Positions 1-9,064 are shown, counted from the first letter of the stretch. The stretch is DNA of 64,000 bases from Szabonella sp046295215 (GCA_046295215.1 JBKBNP010000012.1:17187-81186), one strand, 5' to 3'. Numbers and translations are program-made. Notes: a model not told the origin generated them from the sequence alone.

Positions 1-435
1 ACCTATATCGGCAATCAGAGCGGGCGGACCGTTGCGGTCGACAGTGCCACCGGCACCCGCCGATGGACCGCGACCGAGGCCGCCTATGGCCCGGTGGTTC
101 CGGTGGGCGGCTCAGTGTTCCTGATTTCAGACGAGTCGCGCCTCGTGCGGCTGGATGCCTCGACCGGCACGGCGATCTGGTCGGTGGAAATGCCCTATTT
201 CATCTCGACCCGCGAACGGCGGCGCGGCGAGATCGTGCCGCATTTCGGCCCGGTGCTGGCGGGCGGGCGGCTGGTTGTCGCCTCGGGTGACGGGCTTTTG
301 CGCTTCTTCAGCCCCACCGATGGGGCGTTGACCGCGACAGTGCCGCTGCCCGGCGGGGCGGCCTCGGCGCCTGCGGTGGTGGGCGGTGTGCTGTATGTCG
401 TCTCCAGCCGGGGGCAACTTCACGCTTTCCGTTGA
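1..435 (+). CDS. PQQ-like beta-propeller protein, C-terminal part (BamB-like)
   Basis: This gene is cut by the left edge of the window; the last 144 codons are present in frame 1. The translation has repeated propeller blades of the PQQ-repeat type, such as GRTVAVDSATGTRRW, SRLVRLDASTGTAIW and GLLRFFSPTDGAL, ending with the typical last blade GVLYVVSSRGQLHAFR. BamB is the outer-membrane lipoprotein of the beta-barrel assembly machine, and BamB-like genes commonly precede der in Rhodobacterales, which matches the der gene 58 bp downstream. The N-terminal lipobox cannot be checked here, so a periplasmic PQQ-repeat protein outside the Bam complex remains possible. Confidence 0.8.
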   Translation, partial: TYIGNQSGRTVAVDSATGTRRWTATEAAYGPVVPVGGSVFLISDESRLVRLDASTGTAIWSVEMPYFISTRERRRGEIVPHFGPVLAGGRLVVASGDGLLRFFSPTDGALTATVPLPGGAASAPAVVGGVLYVVSSRGQLHAFR

Positions 436-493
436 CGCCCGGGCGGTGTAAGCCCCACGGCTTGACGCATGATCCCTGCCCCCGGAGGGCCTG

Positions 494-1966
494 ATGACCT
501 TTACGCTCGCCATTGTCGGCCGCCCCAATGTGGGCAAATCGACGCTGTTCAACCGTCTTGTCGGCCGCAAGCTGGCGCTGGTCGATGACCAGCCCGGGGT
601 GACGCGCGACCTGCGCGAAGGCGATGCCAAGCTCTTTGACATGCGCTTCACCGTGATCGACACGGCGGGGCTGGAGGATGTGACCGATGACAGCCTTCAG
701 GGCCGGATGCGGCGGCTGACGGAACGCGCGGTGGAACTGGCGGATGTGTGCCTGTTTGTGGTGGACGGGCGCACTGGGCTGACCGCGACGGATGAGGTCT
801 TTGCCGACATCCTGCGGCGCAAGAATGCGCGTGTGATGGTCGCGGTGAACAAGGCCGAGGGCCGCGCGGGCGATGGCGGCGCGATCGAGGCCTGGAGCCT
901 CGGCCTCGGTGAACCCATCCGCATCTCCGCCGAACATGGCGAGGGGATGGACGACCTTTACCACGCGCTGCGCCCCCTGCGCGCGGAATTCGCCGAACGC
1001 GCCGAGGCGGATGCGCCGCTGGTCGATGTCGATGTTTCGGAAGAGGAAGCCGAGGAGGAGGCGGACCCGCTCGCCCACCGGCCCACGGATGCCAAGCCCT
1101 TGCAGATTGCGGTGATTGGGCGGCCAAATGCCGGGAAATCGACGCTCATCAACAAGATCATCGGGCAGGAACGCCTGCTGACCGGTCCCGAGGCCGGGAT
1201 CACGCGGGATGCGATTTCGGTGAAATCCGACTGGATGGGCACGCCGATCCGCATTTTCGACACGGCGGGGATGCGCAAGAAGGCGCGGATTTCGGACAAG
1301 CTGGAAAAGCTGTCGGTGGCGGACGGGTTGCGCGCGGTGCGCTTTGCCGAGGTGGTCGTGGTCTTGCTGGATGTGGAGATCCCGTTTGAACAGCAGGATC
1401 TGCGCATCGCGGATTTCGCGGAAACCGAAGGGCGCGCGGTCGTTTTGGCCGTGAACAAATGGGATCTGGAAGGCGAAAAGCAGGAAAAGCTGGCCGAATT
1501 GCGCGAGATGTTCGAGCGTCTGCTGCCGCAGTTGCGCGGTGCGCCGCTGGTTACGGTTTCGGCCAAGACGGGGCGGGGGCTCGACCGGCTCAACGCCGCG
1601 ATCCTGCGCGCGCATGACATCTGGAACCGGCGCATCCCGACCGCGCGGCTGAACACCTGGCTTTCCGCCATGACCGAGGCGCATCCGCCGCCAGCCCCGG
1701 GCGGCAAGCGGATCAAGCTGCGCTACATGACGCAGGTCAAAACCCGGCCCCCCGGTTTCGTGGTGATGTGTTCGCATCCCGACCAGATGCAGGACAGCTA
1801 CAAACGCTATCTGGTGAACGGGTTGCGTGACCATTTCGACATGCCGGGCACTCCGATCCGCATCACGCTGCGCGGGCAGGGCGACAAGAACCCGTTCAAG
1901 GACAAGAAATTCCACACGCCGAGCCGGTTGCGCAAGCATCTGGGGCAGAAAAGCCCCAAACAGTAA
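494..1966 (+). CDS. der: Ribosome-assembly GTPase Der (EngA)
   Basis: 490 residues, the normal length for Der, the tandem-G-domain GTPase needed for 50S subunit maturation. Two Walker A motifs are present: GRPNVGKS at residues 9-16 and GRPNAGKS at about 209-216. Each is followed by a DTAG switch II (VIDTAGLED, IFDTAGMRKK) and an NK-type specificity motif (AVNKAEG, AVNKWDLEG). The C-terminal KH-like domain ends in KSPKQ and includes the conserved block RYMTQVKTRPPGFV. An acidic linker around residues 177-195 joins the two G domains. The ATG follows a GGAGGG ribosome site. It converges on the lipoprotein gene with only 9 bp between stops. Confidence 0.97.
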   Translation: MTFTLAIVGRPNVGKSTLFNRLVGRKLALVDDQPGVTRDLREGDAKLFDMRFTVIDTAGLEDVTDDSLQGRMRRLTERAVELADVCLFVVDGRTGLTATDEVFADILRRKNARVMVAVNKAEGRAGDGGAIEAWSLGLGEPIRISAEHGEGMDDLYHALRPLRAEFAERAEADAPLVDVDVSEEEAEEEADPLAHRPTDAKPLQIAVIGRPNAGKSTLINKIIGQERLLTGPEAGITRDAISVKSDWMGTPIRIFDTAGMRKKARISDKLEKLSVADGLRAVRFAEVVVVLLDVEIPFEQQDLRIADFAETEGRAVVLAVNKWDLEGEKQEKLAELREMFERLLPQLRGAPLVTVSAKTGRGLDRLNAAILRAHDIWNRRIPTARLNTWLSAMTEAHPPPAPGGKRIKLRYMTQVKTRPPGFVVMCSHPDQMQDSYKRYLVNGLRDHFDMPGTPIRITLRGQGDKNPFKDKKFHTPSRLRKHLGQKSPKQ

Positions 1967-1975
1967 GGGCAGGGG

Positions 1976-2602
1976 TCAGCGCACCCCTGCGCCGACCGCC
2001 CCAAGCACCCAAGTCGACAGGTCGCGCAGCATCGACTGCGTGGCGGTATTGAACCCTTCCACAAGGTCGATCGTTTCGGTCGTGGCCGACACGCCGGCTG
2101 CGTTGAAGGTGCGGGTTGCCACCACGGCCGCATCGCTTTCGCGCACCAGACGCGCCGTCAACCGCACGCGGATCATGGCGCCGGGGCCGTCAGGCTGTGC
2201 CTCGGCCTGCAGATCCGTGAGTTCGGACACCAGCACGAAATCCCCGAAGCTGCCGATGGGACGCCGCCCGACATAGCGGAAGGCATTGCTGTCCTCCAGC
2301 GTGCGCACGATCAGGGTTTGCAGCATCACCGGGGCCTCGGACGCCCATTGCCCGTCGGGCAGGTATTGCGCCTGAAGGGGTCGCGGGCGGATCATGATGC
2401 GTTCGGACATCAGCGCCCCGGGCGCGGTCGGCACCTCGACCACCATCTGCCGCGCAATGGTCCGGCGCGCCTGTGGCGCGTCGGCGGGGGCTGCGAGGTC
2501 GTAATTCTCCAGCGAGGTGGCTGCACCGCTGAGCGCCGAAATGGCGGCACAGCCCGGCAGAAGCGCCGCTGTGGCAAGGGAAATCAGGGTCAGACGGAGC
2601 AT
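1976..2602 (-). CDS. ABC-type transport auxiliary lipoprotein (PqiC-like)
   Basis: 208 residues starting with a lipoprotein signal: a hydrophobic stretch followed by LLPGC, so Cys18 would be acylated. The rest resembles the PqiC / LptE-like auxiliary lipoprotein family that accompanies MCE transporters (conserved pieces YDLAAP, IMIRPRP, YLPDGQWASEAP, and a C-terminal helix FNTATQSMLRDLSTWV). It is the last gene of the minus-strand operon mlaE-mlaF-mlaD-lipoprotein, 27 bp after the MCE gene. The likely role is an outer-membrane or periplasmic partner that receives or delivers phospholipid for the MCE tunnel; this comes from the family and the position. Confidence 0.85.
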   Translation of the reverse strand: MLRLTLISLATAALLPGCAAISALSGAATSLENYDLAAPADAPQARRTIARQMVVEVPTAPGALMSERIMIRPRPLQAQYLPDGQWASEAPVMLQTLIVRTLEDSNAFRYVGRRPIGSFGDFVLVSELTDLQAEAQPDGPGAMIRVRLTARLVRESDAAVVATRTFNAAGVSATTETIDLVEGFNTATQSMLRDLSTWVLGAVGAGVR

Positions 2603-2629
2603 GGCAGTGCCCTTTCTTCTATGGGGGCC

Positions 2630-4348
2630 TCAGCGGCGATAGGCGGGGGTGTTGCCCCCCAGAAAGAACCGCGCGGGGTCGCGCTGGATCTGGCGGGTCA
2701 ACTGGTCGAGATTGTTGATGAGATCGCGGGTTTCGCGCGCCAGCCGCGAGAATTGCGGCAGCGCGGTGGTGGAGAAGTCGCGGATCGGCCCGCCGGAGGT
2801 GGTGACGGTGCGGGCCACATCCTCGAAGGCCAGGCGCGCGGCCTCGCTGGCGGCCTTGAGGTCGGCGGTCACGCCCGGAATGTCGGCGCTGACCTGCGCG
2901 ATGGCCAGATCGAGGGCATTGATCGTGCGGCGCAGGTCGGTGGTGATGACGGCGACATCCTCGTTGATGATGCGGTCCGCGCCTTCAAAGGTGCGCTCGG
3001 CGGCCGACAGCGTGCGTTCGCCCACAGCAAGGGCCGAATTGATCGCGGCCAGCGTTTCATTGGCATCGGTAAAGGTGGCGGTGACAGCCGAAAGTGTGCG
3101 GCTGGCATCATCCATCAGGTCATCGGCCTTGCCCGCCGCACCGGTCAGGCTTTCGCTGATCGCCGTCACGCTGCGCGAGGCGGTTTCAGTAGCGGCCCGG
3201 ATGTCAGCCACCAACAGGGGCAGGTCCGTATTGGCCGCCTCGGAAATCGGCTTGAGGGCCGCGCGCGCCTCGGCAACCAGTTCCGCGCCATCAACAGTAA
3301 CAAGCAGATCAAAGTTTTCAGCCGCGCGATCCATGGTTTCCAGCGTGGCGGACAGTTCCTCGATCAGGGCATCCGTCGCCTTGATGGTGGCTTCGGCCTC
3401 GGTCAGACGGGCGGTGGCAACCTGACCGGTTTCGCGGAATTCGGCCAGCATCGCGGTGGCCTCGGTGCTGATGGCCGCCATCTGGGCGCGCAACTCGTCC
3501 AGACCTGCGTTGAGCCTGTCAGCGCTGAGCTTCATGTCCTCGTTGATGAACAGATCCGCGCTGCGCAGCGTGGTCGCGGCCTGTGCGAACGCCTCGGACC
3601 CGGTGGTCATCGTCGTGCGGGCAGCCTGCGCCAGAACACCGATTTCCTGCACCGTGTCATTGGCGGTCGCAAACAGGGTTTCGGCCTTGGCGGTCAGCCC
3701 TTCGAGCATGACGTTGAAGTTGGAGATCTCGATGGCAAAACCGGAAATCGCGGAAGCGACAACCGTGAAATCGTCCAGCGACTGCGCGAAGCCTTCGGAG
3801 GCGCTTTCGAGATTGGCGAGGATATTGTCGACCCGCTGCACGTTTTCTGAACTGAGCAGGTCGGAAATGTCGCGCACCACGCGCAGCACCTCCTCCAGCA
3901 ATTCGGGCGCATCCTCGGTCAGGCTTTGCAGCATCGAGCGGCCAGCCTCTATCTGCGGGATTTCGTTGCTGCCGGGCGTGCGCAGCAGGGGGTCGGTGTT
4001 TTCGCCCGCACTGATGCCGACATAGGAAACGCCCGTCACACCCTGCGATTCGATGGTGGCGACCGAGGAGGTGCGCACCGGCACATCGGCCCGCACCTCG
4101 ATGCGCACCAGAACGGTGCCGTCCTGATCGGGGGAAAGCCGCACATCAACGACCTGACCCACCGGCAGCCCCGCAAAGCGCACATCGGAGGCGCGGGCAA
4201 GGCCGGAGACAGAGGTGAAGCGCACATCATAATAGGCGAACTGGCGGTCAAGCTCGACCCGTGCGAACCACAGGAAGAACGCAAGGATGCCCACGAAACC
4301 GGCAAGTGTGAAGGCGCCAATCAGAATATAATTCGCTCTGGTTTCCAT
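2630..4348 (-). CDS. MlaD-family (MCE domain) lipid transport protein
   Basis: 572 residues. There is an N-terminal membrane anchor (about residues 7-28) and then one MCE domain (about 40-118, with VRFAGLPVGQVVDVRL and the typical TGVSYVGISAG end). A very long region of about 430 residues follows that is predicted mainly alpha-helical and heptad-rich, full of Ala, Thr, Glu and Leu. E. coli MlaD is about 180 residues, so this is the long class in which the helical tails form a needle or tunnel across the periplasm. It ends in a QIQRDPARFFLGG motif seen in long MCE proteins. It lies 3 bp downstream of the mlaF-like ATPase gene and is almost certainly co-translated with it. Confidence 0.9.
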   Translation of the reverse strand: METRANYILIGAFTLAGFVGILAFFLWFARVELDRQFAYYDVRFTSVSGLARASDVRFAGLPVGQVVDVRLSPDQDGTVLVRIEVRADVPVRTSSVATIESQGVTGVSYVGISAGENTDPLLRTPGSNEIPQIEAGRSMLQSLTEDAPELLEEVLRVVRDISDLLSSENVQRVDNILANLESASEGFAQSLDDFTVVASAISGFAIEISNFNVMLEGLTAKAETLFATANDTVQEIGVLAQAARTTMTTGSEAFAQAATTLRSADLFINEDMKLSADRLNAGLDELRAQMAAISTEATAMLAEFRETGQVATARLTEAEATIKATDALIEELSATLETMDRAAENFDLLVTVDGAELVAEARAALKPISEAANTDLPLLVADIRAATETASRSVTAISESLTGAAGKADDLMDDASRTLSAVTATFTDANETLAAINSALAVGERTLSAAERTFEGADRIINEDVAVITTDLRRTINALDLAIAQVSADIPGVTADLKAASEAARLAFEDVARTVTTSGGPIRDFSTTALPQFSRLARETRDLINNLDQLTRQIQRDPARFFLGGNTPAYRR

Positions 4349-4351
4349 GGC

Positions 4352-5149
4352 TTATCCTGCGTCCTTCATGTCTTTTGCGGTCAGCGCGGCTCGCGCGCGC
4401 GGTCCGTGGAAATAATCGTGAACCCAAGGATTGTCGACTTCGAGCATCTCTTCCATCGTGCCGGTCACCAGAACCTTCCTTTCCGACAGCACCGCGATGC
4501 GGTCACAGATCGCATGCAGCGTGTCGAGGTCATGGGTGACAAGAAAGACCGTCAATCCCATCGTATCACTGAGCTGGCGGATCAGCGTGTCGAAATCCGC
4601 CGCCCCGATCGGGTCCAGCCCTGCGGTCGGTTCGTCAAGGAACACGATTTCCGGGTCCAGCGCCAGCGCGCGTGCAAGACCCGCCCGTTTGCGCATCCCC
4701 CCCGAAAGCTCTGACGGGTATTTGTCGCCCGCAAGCCAGGGCAGGCCGGACAGCGAGATCTTGAGGTCGGCCATGGCGCGGCGCAGCGCGGGGTCCAGCC
4801 CCTCGACGGCGCGCATCGGCACCTCGACATTCTCGCGCACATTGAGCGAGGAAAAAAGCGCCCCGTCCTGGAACATCACGCCCCAGCGGCGTTCGAGCGC
4901 GGTGCGTTCCTCCTCGGATGCGGTGCGGACATTGGTGCCCAGAACCTCGATCTCGCCTGCGGCGGGGCGTTGCAATCCGGCGATGGAGCGCAACAGGACC
5001 GATTTCCCGGTGCCCGACCCGCCGACAACGCCAAGGATCTCGCCCCGGTAGACATCGAGATCGAGCCCGTCATGCACGACATGGGTGCCGAACTGGTTGC
5101 GGATGCCTCGCAGGCGGATCACCACATCCTTTTTTTTCTCGCCGGTCAT
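4352..5149 (-). CDS. mlaF: Lipid ABC transporter ATP-binding protein (MlaF-like)
   Basis: 265 residues, one ABC ATPase domain. The Walker A motif GGSGTGKS is at residues 43-50, the signature is LSGGMRKRAGLARAL, Walker B is EIVFLDEPTAGLDP, and the H-loop is LVTHDLDT. The signature LSGGMRKR and the C-terminal tail with NPWVHDYFHGPRARAA are characteristic of MlaF/TtgA-type ATPases that power MCE lipid transporters. Its start overlaps the stop of the upstream permease gene by 4 bases (ATGA), which indicates translational coupling. It would act at the inner membrane with the MlaE-like permease and MlaD-like protein. Confidence 0.93.
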   Translation of the reverse strand: MTGEKKKDVVIRLRGIRNQFGTHVVHDGLDLDVYRGEILGVVGGSGTGKSVLLRSIAGLQRPAAGEIEVLGTNVRTASEEERTALERRWGVMFQDGALFSSLNVRENVEVPMRAVEGLDPALRRAMADLKISLSGLPWLAGDKYPSELSGGMRKRAGLARALALDPEIVFLDEPTAGLDPIGAADFDTLIRQLSDTMGLTVFLVTHDLDTLHAICDRIAVLSERKVLVTGTMEEMLEVDNPWVHDYFHGPRARAALTAKDMKDAG

Positions 5150-6312
5150 AGCCCCACCTGCGCGAAGAAAATGGAAAACATCGCATCGGCCACGATCACC
5201 GAAAAGATCGCGGTGACCACGGCGGCCGAGGTTTTCTGGCCCAGCGATTCGGCGTTGGAGCCGACCTGCATCCCGGCATGGCAGCCGACAATGCCGATGA
5301 TGATGGCAAAGACCGGGGCCTTGACCATGCCGACGATAAGATGGGAAATATCCGTCCCCTCGATCAGGCGCGAGCGGAACATGGCGGGTGAAATCCCAAG
5401 CTCCACCCAGGCCATGATCGCCCCGCCGATCAGCCCGGAGGCATTGGCGATCAACCCCAGGATCGGCAGCATCAGCAAGAGCGCCAGGACCCGTGGCAGG
5501 ATCAGCGCAGCGGCGGGATCAATGCCGAGCGTGCGCATGGCGTCGATCTCCTCGCGCATCTTCATCGAGCCGATGGCGGCGGTGAAGGCCGAGGCCGTGC
5601 GCCCCGCCACGATGATCGCGGTCAGAAGGATACCAAGCTCGCGCAGGATCGACACGGCGATGAGGTCCACCACGAACACCTCCGCCCCGAACTGGCGCAA
5701 CTGCGTGGAGCCCTGAAAGGCCAGAACAACCCCGATCAGGAAGGACATCAGGGCAACAATGGGGACGGCCTTCAGTCCAACCTCCTGACAGTGATGCACA
5801 AGTGCTGTCAGGCGGAATTCGGACGGGTGCAGAAAGCTGCGCGCCAGCCGCGCCAGAAAGAGGCCGAGATAGGCCAGCAGATCGCCCAGAAAGAAAACCG
5901 CCGATGTGACGGCGCGGCCGACCGATTCCAGCCGGTCGGCAAGCCCGGTGCGGGGGGCGGGCGCTGCGTCGGGCTTGGGCATGGCCTCGCGCACGGTGTC
6001 GATCAGGGCGGTTATGTCGGCATCGGCGCCGGTGAGCGAGAAATTGTGGCCCGCCTCTGCGGCACTTTTTTCGGCCGTCGCCAGCGCCCAGGCCGCCCCG
6101 GTATCGAGCCGCGTGACGTCCGAGAGATCAACCTCCAGCGCGCCATTCGCCACGGCGGAGGACAGCGCCGCGTGCAGGGCCGTCAGATCGGCCAGCCCGA
6201 AGCGCCCCGCGAGCCGGAGCCGCTGGCCATCCTCCATCCGGATCGTTGCGGGGGCGGTTTGAATGGGCAAGGGTTTGATTGGTCCAAGGAAACTGAAGGC
6301 GCTGATTAACAT
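5146..6312 (-). CDS. mlaE: MlaE-family lipid ABC permease with N-terminal STAS domain
   Basis: The C-terminal 250 residues are an MlaE permease (motifs VPIVALMSFLIGVVLAFQ, FGAEVFVVDLI, LTAIIVAGRTASAFTAAIGSM, EEIDAMRTLGIDP). The N-terminal 110 residues are a STAS domain (VDLSDVTRLDTGAAWAL), so MlaB and MlaE functions are fused, as in many alphaproteobacteria. The start is uncertain. The frame extends to a TTG at 6378, but I prefer the ATG at 6312 because an AGGTGG site precedes it; this gives 388 residues. It is the first gene of the Mla-type operon and diverges from proA. Confidence 0.9.
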   Translation of the reverse strand: MLISAFSFLGPIKPLPIQTAPATIRMEDGQRLRLAGRFGLADLTALHAALSSAVANGALEVDLSDVTRLDTGAAWALATAEKSAAEAGHNFSLTGADADITALIDTVREAMPKPDAAPAPRTGLADRLESVGRAVTSAVFFLGDLLAYLGLFLARLARSFLHPSEFRLTALVHHCQEVGLKAVPIVALMSFLIGVVLAFQGSTQLRQFGAEVFVVDLIAVSILRELGILLTAIIVAGRTASAFTAAIGSMKMREEIDAMRTLGIDPAAALILPRVLALLLMLPILGLIANASGLIGGAIMAWVELGISPAMFRSRLIEGTDISHLIVGMVKAPVFAIIIGIVGCHAGMQVGSNAESLGQKTSAAVVTAIFSVIVADAMFSIFFAQVGL

Positions 6313-6421
6313 GCCACCTGTTCGGGGCCAAGGTGGAAGCCCGGTCCGTGCGCCTGCCATTGTTGCACGATATTTCAAAAGGCCCTAGACCGGCATCTGG
6401 TTCCCCTGCGAGGCGACAAAA

Positions 6422-7696
6422 ATGGACGGACAGAAGGTGCCCGAGGATTCGGCAATGATGATGGCAGAGATCGGCGCGCGCGCGAAGGCGGCGGCAGCGG
6501 AACTGGCCTTCGCGCCGGCGGCGGCAAAGGAAGCGGCGCTCATGGCGGCTGCCGAGGCGCTGGAAGGGTCTGCTGAACAGGTTTTGTCGGCCAATGCGCG
6601 TGATCTGGCGGAGGCGGAGGCCAAGGGCCTGACGGCGGCGATGCTCGACCGGCTGCGGCTGGAAGCGGGCCGGATTGCAGGCATCGCAGCGGGGTTGCGG
6701 GCCGTTGCGGCACAGGCTGATCCGGTGGGGCAGGTGATGGCGGAATGGGACCGGCCGACGGGTCTGCATATCCAGCGGGTGCGCACGCCCTTGGGCGTGG
6801 TCGGCGTGATCTATGAATCGCGGCCCAATGTGACGGCGGATGCCGGCGCGCTCTGCCTCAAGGCGGGCAATGCGGTGATCCTGCGTGGCGGGTCGGAGAG
6901 TTTCCATTCCTCGCAGGCCATTCATGCCGCGATGGTCGCGGGGCTGCGGGCGGCGGGACTGCCGGAAGATGCAATCCAGATGGTGCAGACGCGCGACCGT
7001 GCGATGGTCGGCGCGATGCTGCGCGCGGTGGAATTCATCGACGTGATCGTGCCAAGGGGCGGCAAGGGGCTGGTGGGCCTTGTGCAGGCCGAGGCGCGGG
7101 TGCCGGTCTTTGCGCATCTCGAAGGCATCTGCCATGTCTATGCCGATGGGGCCGCCGATCTGGCCAAGGCGCGGGCGGTGGTTCTGAACGCCAAGACGCG
7201 GCGCACCGGTATTTGTGGCGCGGCGGAATGTCTGCTGATCGACCGCGCGTTTTATGCGGCGCATGGCGCGGTTCTGATCGAGGATCTGCTGGCTGCAGGG
7301 GTCGAGGTGCGGGCCGAGGGGGAGCTTTCCATGATCCCCGGAACCGTGGCGGCCCGGCCCGAGGATTTCGGGCAGGAATTTCTGGACATGATCATCGCGG
7401 CGAAACTGGTGGATGGGGTGGACGGCGCGATTGCCCATATCCGGCGTTACGGGTCCAGCCATACCGAATCCATCCTGACCGAGGATGACGCGACGGCGGC
7501 GCGGTTCTTCCAGCGGCTCGACTCGGCAATCCTGATGCGCAATGCCTCCACCCAGTTTGCCGATGGCGGCGAGTTCGGGATGGGCGCGGAGATTGGCATC
7601 GCGACCGGCAAGATGCACGCGCGGGGCCCGGTCGGGGCGGAGCAGTTGACGAGCTTCAAATATCTGGTGACGGGGGATGGGACTTGTCGGCGGTAA
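6422..7696 (+). CDS. proA: Glutamate-5-semialdehyde dehydrogenase
   Basis: 424 residues, the usual ProA length. It catalyses NADPH reduction of glutamyl 5-phosphate to glutamate 5-semialdehyde in proline synthesis. Visible landmarks are PLGVVGVIYESRPNVTADAG, LKAGNAVILRGGSES, the catalytic cysteine in TRRTGICGAAECLL, and the C-terminal block GEFGMGAEIGIATGKMHARGP. proB is not next to it: upstream is the divergent lipid permease and downstream is a convergent VOC gene, so ProA appears to be its own transcription unit. The ATG at 6422 is used, although several in-frame methionines within the first 14 residues could also serve. Confidence 0.95.
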   Translation: MDGQKVPEDSAMMMAEIGARAKAAAAELAFAPAAAKEAALMAAAEALEGSAEQVLSANARDLAEAEAKGLTAAMLDRLRLEAGRIAGIAAGLRAVAAQADPVGQVMAEWDRPTGLHIQRVRTPLGVVGVIYESRPNVTADAGALCLKAGNAVILRGGSESFHSSQAIHAAMVAGLRAAGLPEDAIQMVQTRDRAMVGAMLRAVEFIDVIVPRGGKGLVGLVQAEARVPVFAHLEGICHVYADGAADLAKARAVVLNAKTRRTGICGAAECLLIDRAFYAAHGAVLIEDLLAAGVEVRAEGELSMIPGTVAARPEDFGQEFLDMIIAAKLVDGVDGAIAHIRRYGSSHTESILTEDDATAARFFQRLDSAILMRNASTQFADGGEFGMGAEIGIATGKMHARGPVGAEQLTSFKYLVTGDGTCRR

Positions 7697-7744
7697 GGGC
7701 CGCTTTGCGGGACGGAGTCGCCGTTAGACCAGAGCCGACAGCCC

Positions 7745-8137
7745 TCAATCATCCGCAGCGTAATGGACAGCTTGCAGCTTGTTACCGTCAGGATCGCGAA
7801 CATATGCAGAGTAGTAATTATCGCCGTAATGCGGCCTCGGACCCGGTTTTCCCGCACAGCTTCCACCCATACGAAGTGCAGTTTCGTGGAAGTTGTGAAC
7901 AGCCTCCTTCGTATCCGCGACAAAGGCGATATGGGTGCCGTTCCCCCATGTGGCAGGACGGCCATCTTCCGGGGGATAAAGATAAATCGTCGGCATTCCT
8001 CCTTTCTCATAAGCTGGCGGTTTGCCCAGGGGCTTGGGCAAACGCTCAAAGCCAAGAACGCCAAGAACCTTGTAATAGAAGCGACCGGCACGTTCCGTGT
8101 CATTGGTCCCGAGCGTGATATGGCTGATGATCGGCAT
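7745..8137 (-). CDS. VOC-superfamily (glyoxalase-like) protein
   Basis: 130 residues, a single vicinal-oxygen-chelate domain made of two beta-alpha-beta-beta-beta modules. It begins MPIISHITLGTNDTERAGRF and ends VRDPDGNKLQAVHY, the classic VOC start and metal-side end. The first module offers His (SHITLG) and the second His (GTHIAFVAD) as metal ligands, with Glu or Gln near the ends. The ATG at 8137 is chosen because GAGAGGTAACC sits just upstream; the frame stays open a further 24 codons without a ribosome site. The substrate is unknown: relatives include lactoylglutathione lyases and fosfomycin-resistance enzymes, but nothing here points to one of them. Confidence 0.85.
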   Translation of the reverse strand: MPIISHITLGTNDTERAGRFYYKVLGVLGFERLPKPLGKPPAYEKGGMPTIYLYPPEDGRPATWGNGTHIAFVADTKEAVHNFHETALRMGGSCAGKPGPRPHYGDNYYSAYVRDPDGNKLQAVHYAADD

Positions 8138-8251
8138 GGTTACCTCTCTGCATTTTGCGGCGAGAATAAAGCATGAACATGCGGCCGCCAACACTTTTCG
8201 AACCGGCAACCGCCGACTGTCTGTTTAGGGCTCTTACCTTCACCCCCCCCC

Positions 8252-8851
8252 TCAAATCACCATCCTGATCTCCGTCTCACGCAATTCGACCGCAATACGC
8301 CGCCGCTGGCGGGTGATTTCCTCGCCCAGAAGGGCGAAATGCACCAGTGCGGGGGTCAGTACCTCGCCCCGTCCGGGGGAGGAGAGCAATTCCCAGACCT
8401 CGGGCACGATCTTCATCCGTGCCGCCTGACCGATGACTGTGAGCCGGTTGCCTTCGCTGGTGAGGGTGACCTTGCCGCCGTAAGCCATGGCGGTTTCGAG
8501 GCAGAGAAAGGCCAGAAAGCCGAGTTTCGCATCCTGTCGCGTCATGTCCTGCGCGATCTGCCAGTCAATCGAGAGCCGGGAGCCAGGTGCGAGATCCGCG
8601 AGGATCGAGAGGATCTCGGACCGCCCGATGCGCTGGTCCGGCGAGGATTGGCCAAAGGCCACGCGGAAAAACCGGATGCGCGCATTGGCCGAGGCCACGC
8701 TTTCGGAAATCAGCGCAATCTCTGGCCCCGTCGTGCTGCCACCCTCCATCATCAGCAATTCCACCCCATTGCCGATGGCCCCGATCGGGCTGATAAGGTC
8801 ATGGCAGATGCGCGACCCCAGAAGGGCGGTCAGATCGGGACGGTCGGACAT
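8252..8851 (-). CDS. chpT: ChpT-like histidine phosphotransferase
   Basis: 199 residues with an N-terminal dimerisation helix carrying the phospho-acceptor motif RICHDLISPIGAIGNGVELL, followed by a degenerate Bergerat-fold domain. This is the ChpT arrangement: a histidine phosphotransferase that passes phosphate from CckA to CtrA and CpdR in alphaproteobacterial cell-cycle and motility control. In Rhodobacterales the same relay controls motility, gene-transfer-agent production and related traits rather than an essential cell cycle. The start at 8851 has an AGGAG site; a 22-codon upstream extension has none. It diverges from the DUF3553 gene with 27 bp between starts. Confidence 0.88.
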   Translation of the reverse strand: MSDRPDLTALLGSRICHDLISPIGAIGNGVELLMMEGGSTTGPEIALISESVASANARIRFFRVAFGQSSPDQRIGRSEILSILADLAPGSRLSIDWQIAQDMTRQDAKLGFLAFLCLETAMAYGGKVTLTSEGNRLTVIGQAARMKIVPEVWELLSSPGRGEVLTPALVHFALLGEEITRQRRRIAVELRETEIRMVI

Positions 8852-8878
8852 GGGATGCTCCTGCGGAAAGGTGGACAG

Positions 8879-9064
8879 ATGAACGCGATACTCGAACCCG
8901 GCATGTTCGTCCGGCATCCCGGCGAAGCCGACTGGGGACTGGGACAGGTGCAGTCGAGCATCGGCCCGCGCGTTACCGTAAATTTCGAGAATCGCGGCAA
9001 GGTGACGATCGACAGCCGCCGGATCACACTCATGCGCGTGTATGACCCGAACGCCTCAACCTAG
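8879..9064 (+). CDS. DUF3553 small protein
   Basis: 61 residues, beginning MNAILEPGMFVRHPGEADWGLGQVQS and containing NFENRGKVTIDSRRITL. This is the DUF3553 family: a small basic SH3-like beta-barrel also found as a C-terminal domain of UvrD-like helicases, suggesting a nucleic-acid or protein-docking role, though the free-standing form has no established function. The ATG at 8879 follows GGAAAGGTGG. It is transcribed away from chpT, so the short gap between them must hold both ribosome sites and probably overlapping promoters. Confidence 0.85.
   Translation: MNAILEPGMFVRHPGEADWGLGQVQSSIGPRVTVNFENRGKVTIDSRRITLMRVYDPNAST

Noticed and set aside
308..1939. A 543-codon minus-strand frame opposite der
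   Set aside because: Antisense to der, whose GTPase motifs are unambiguous.
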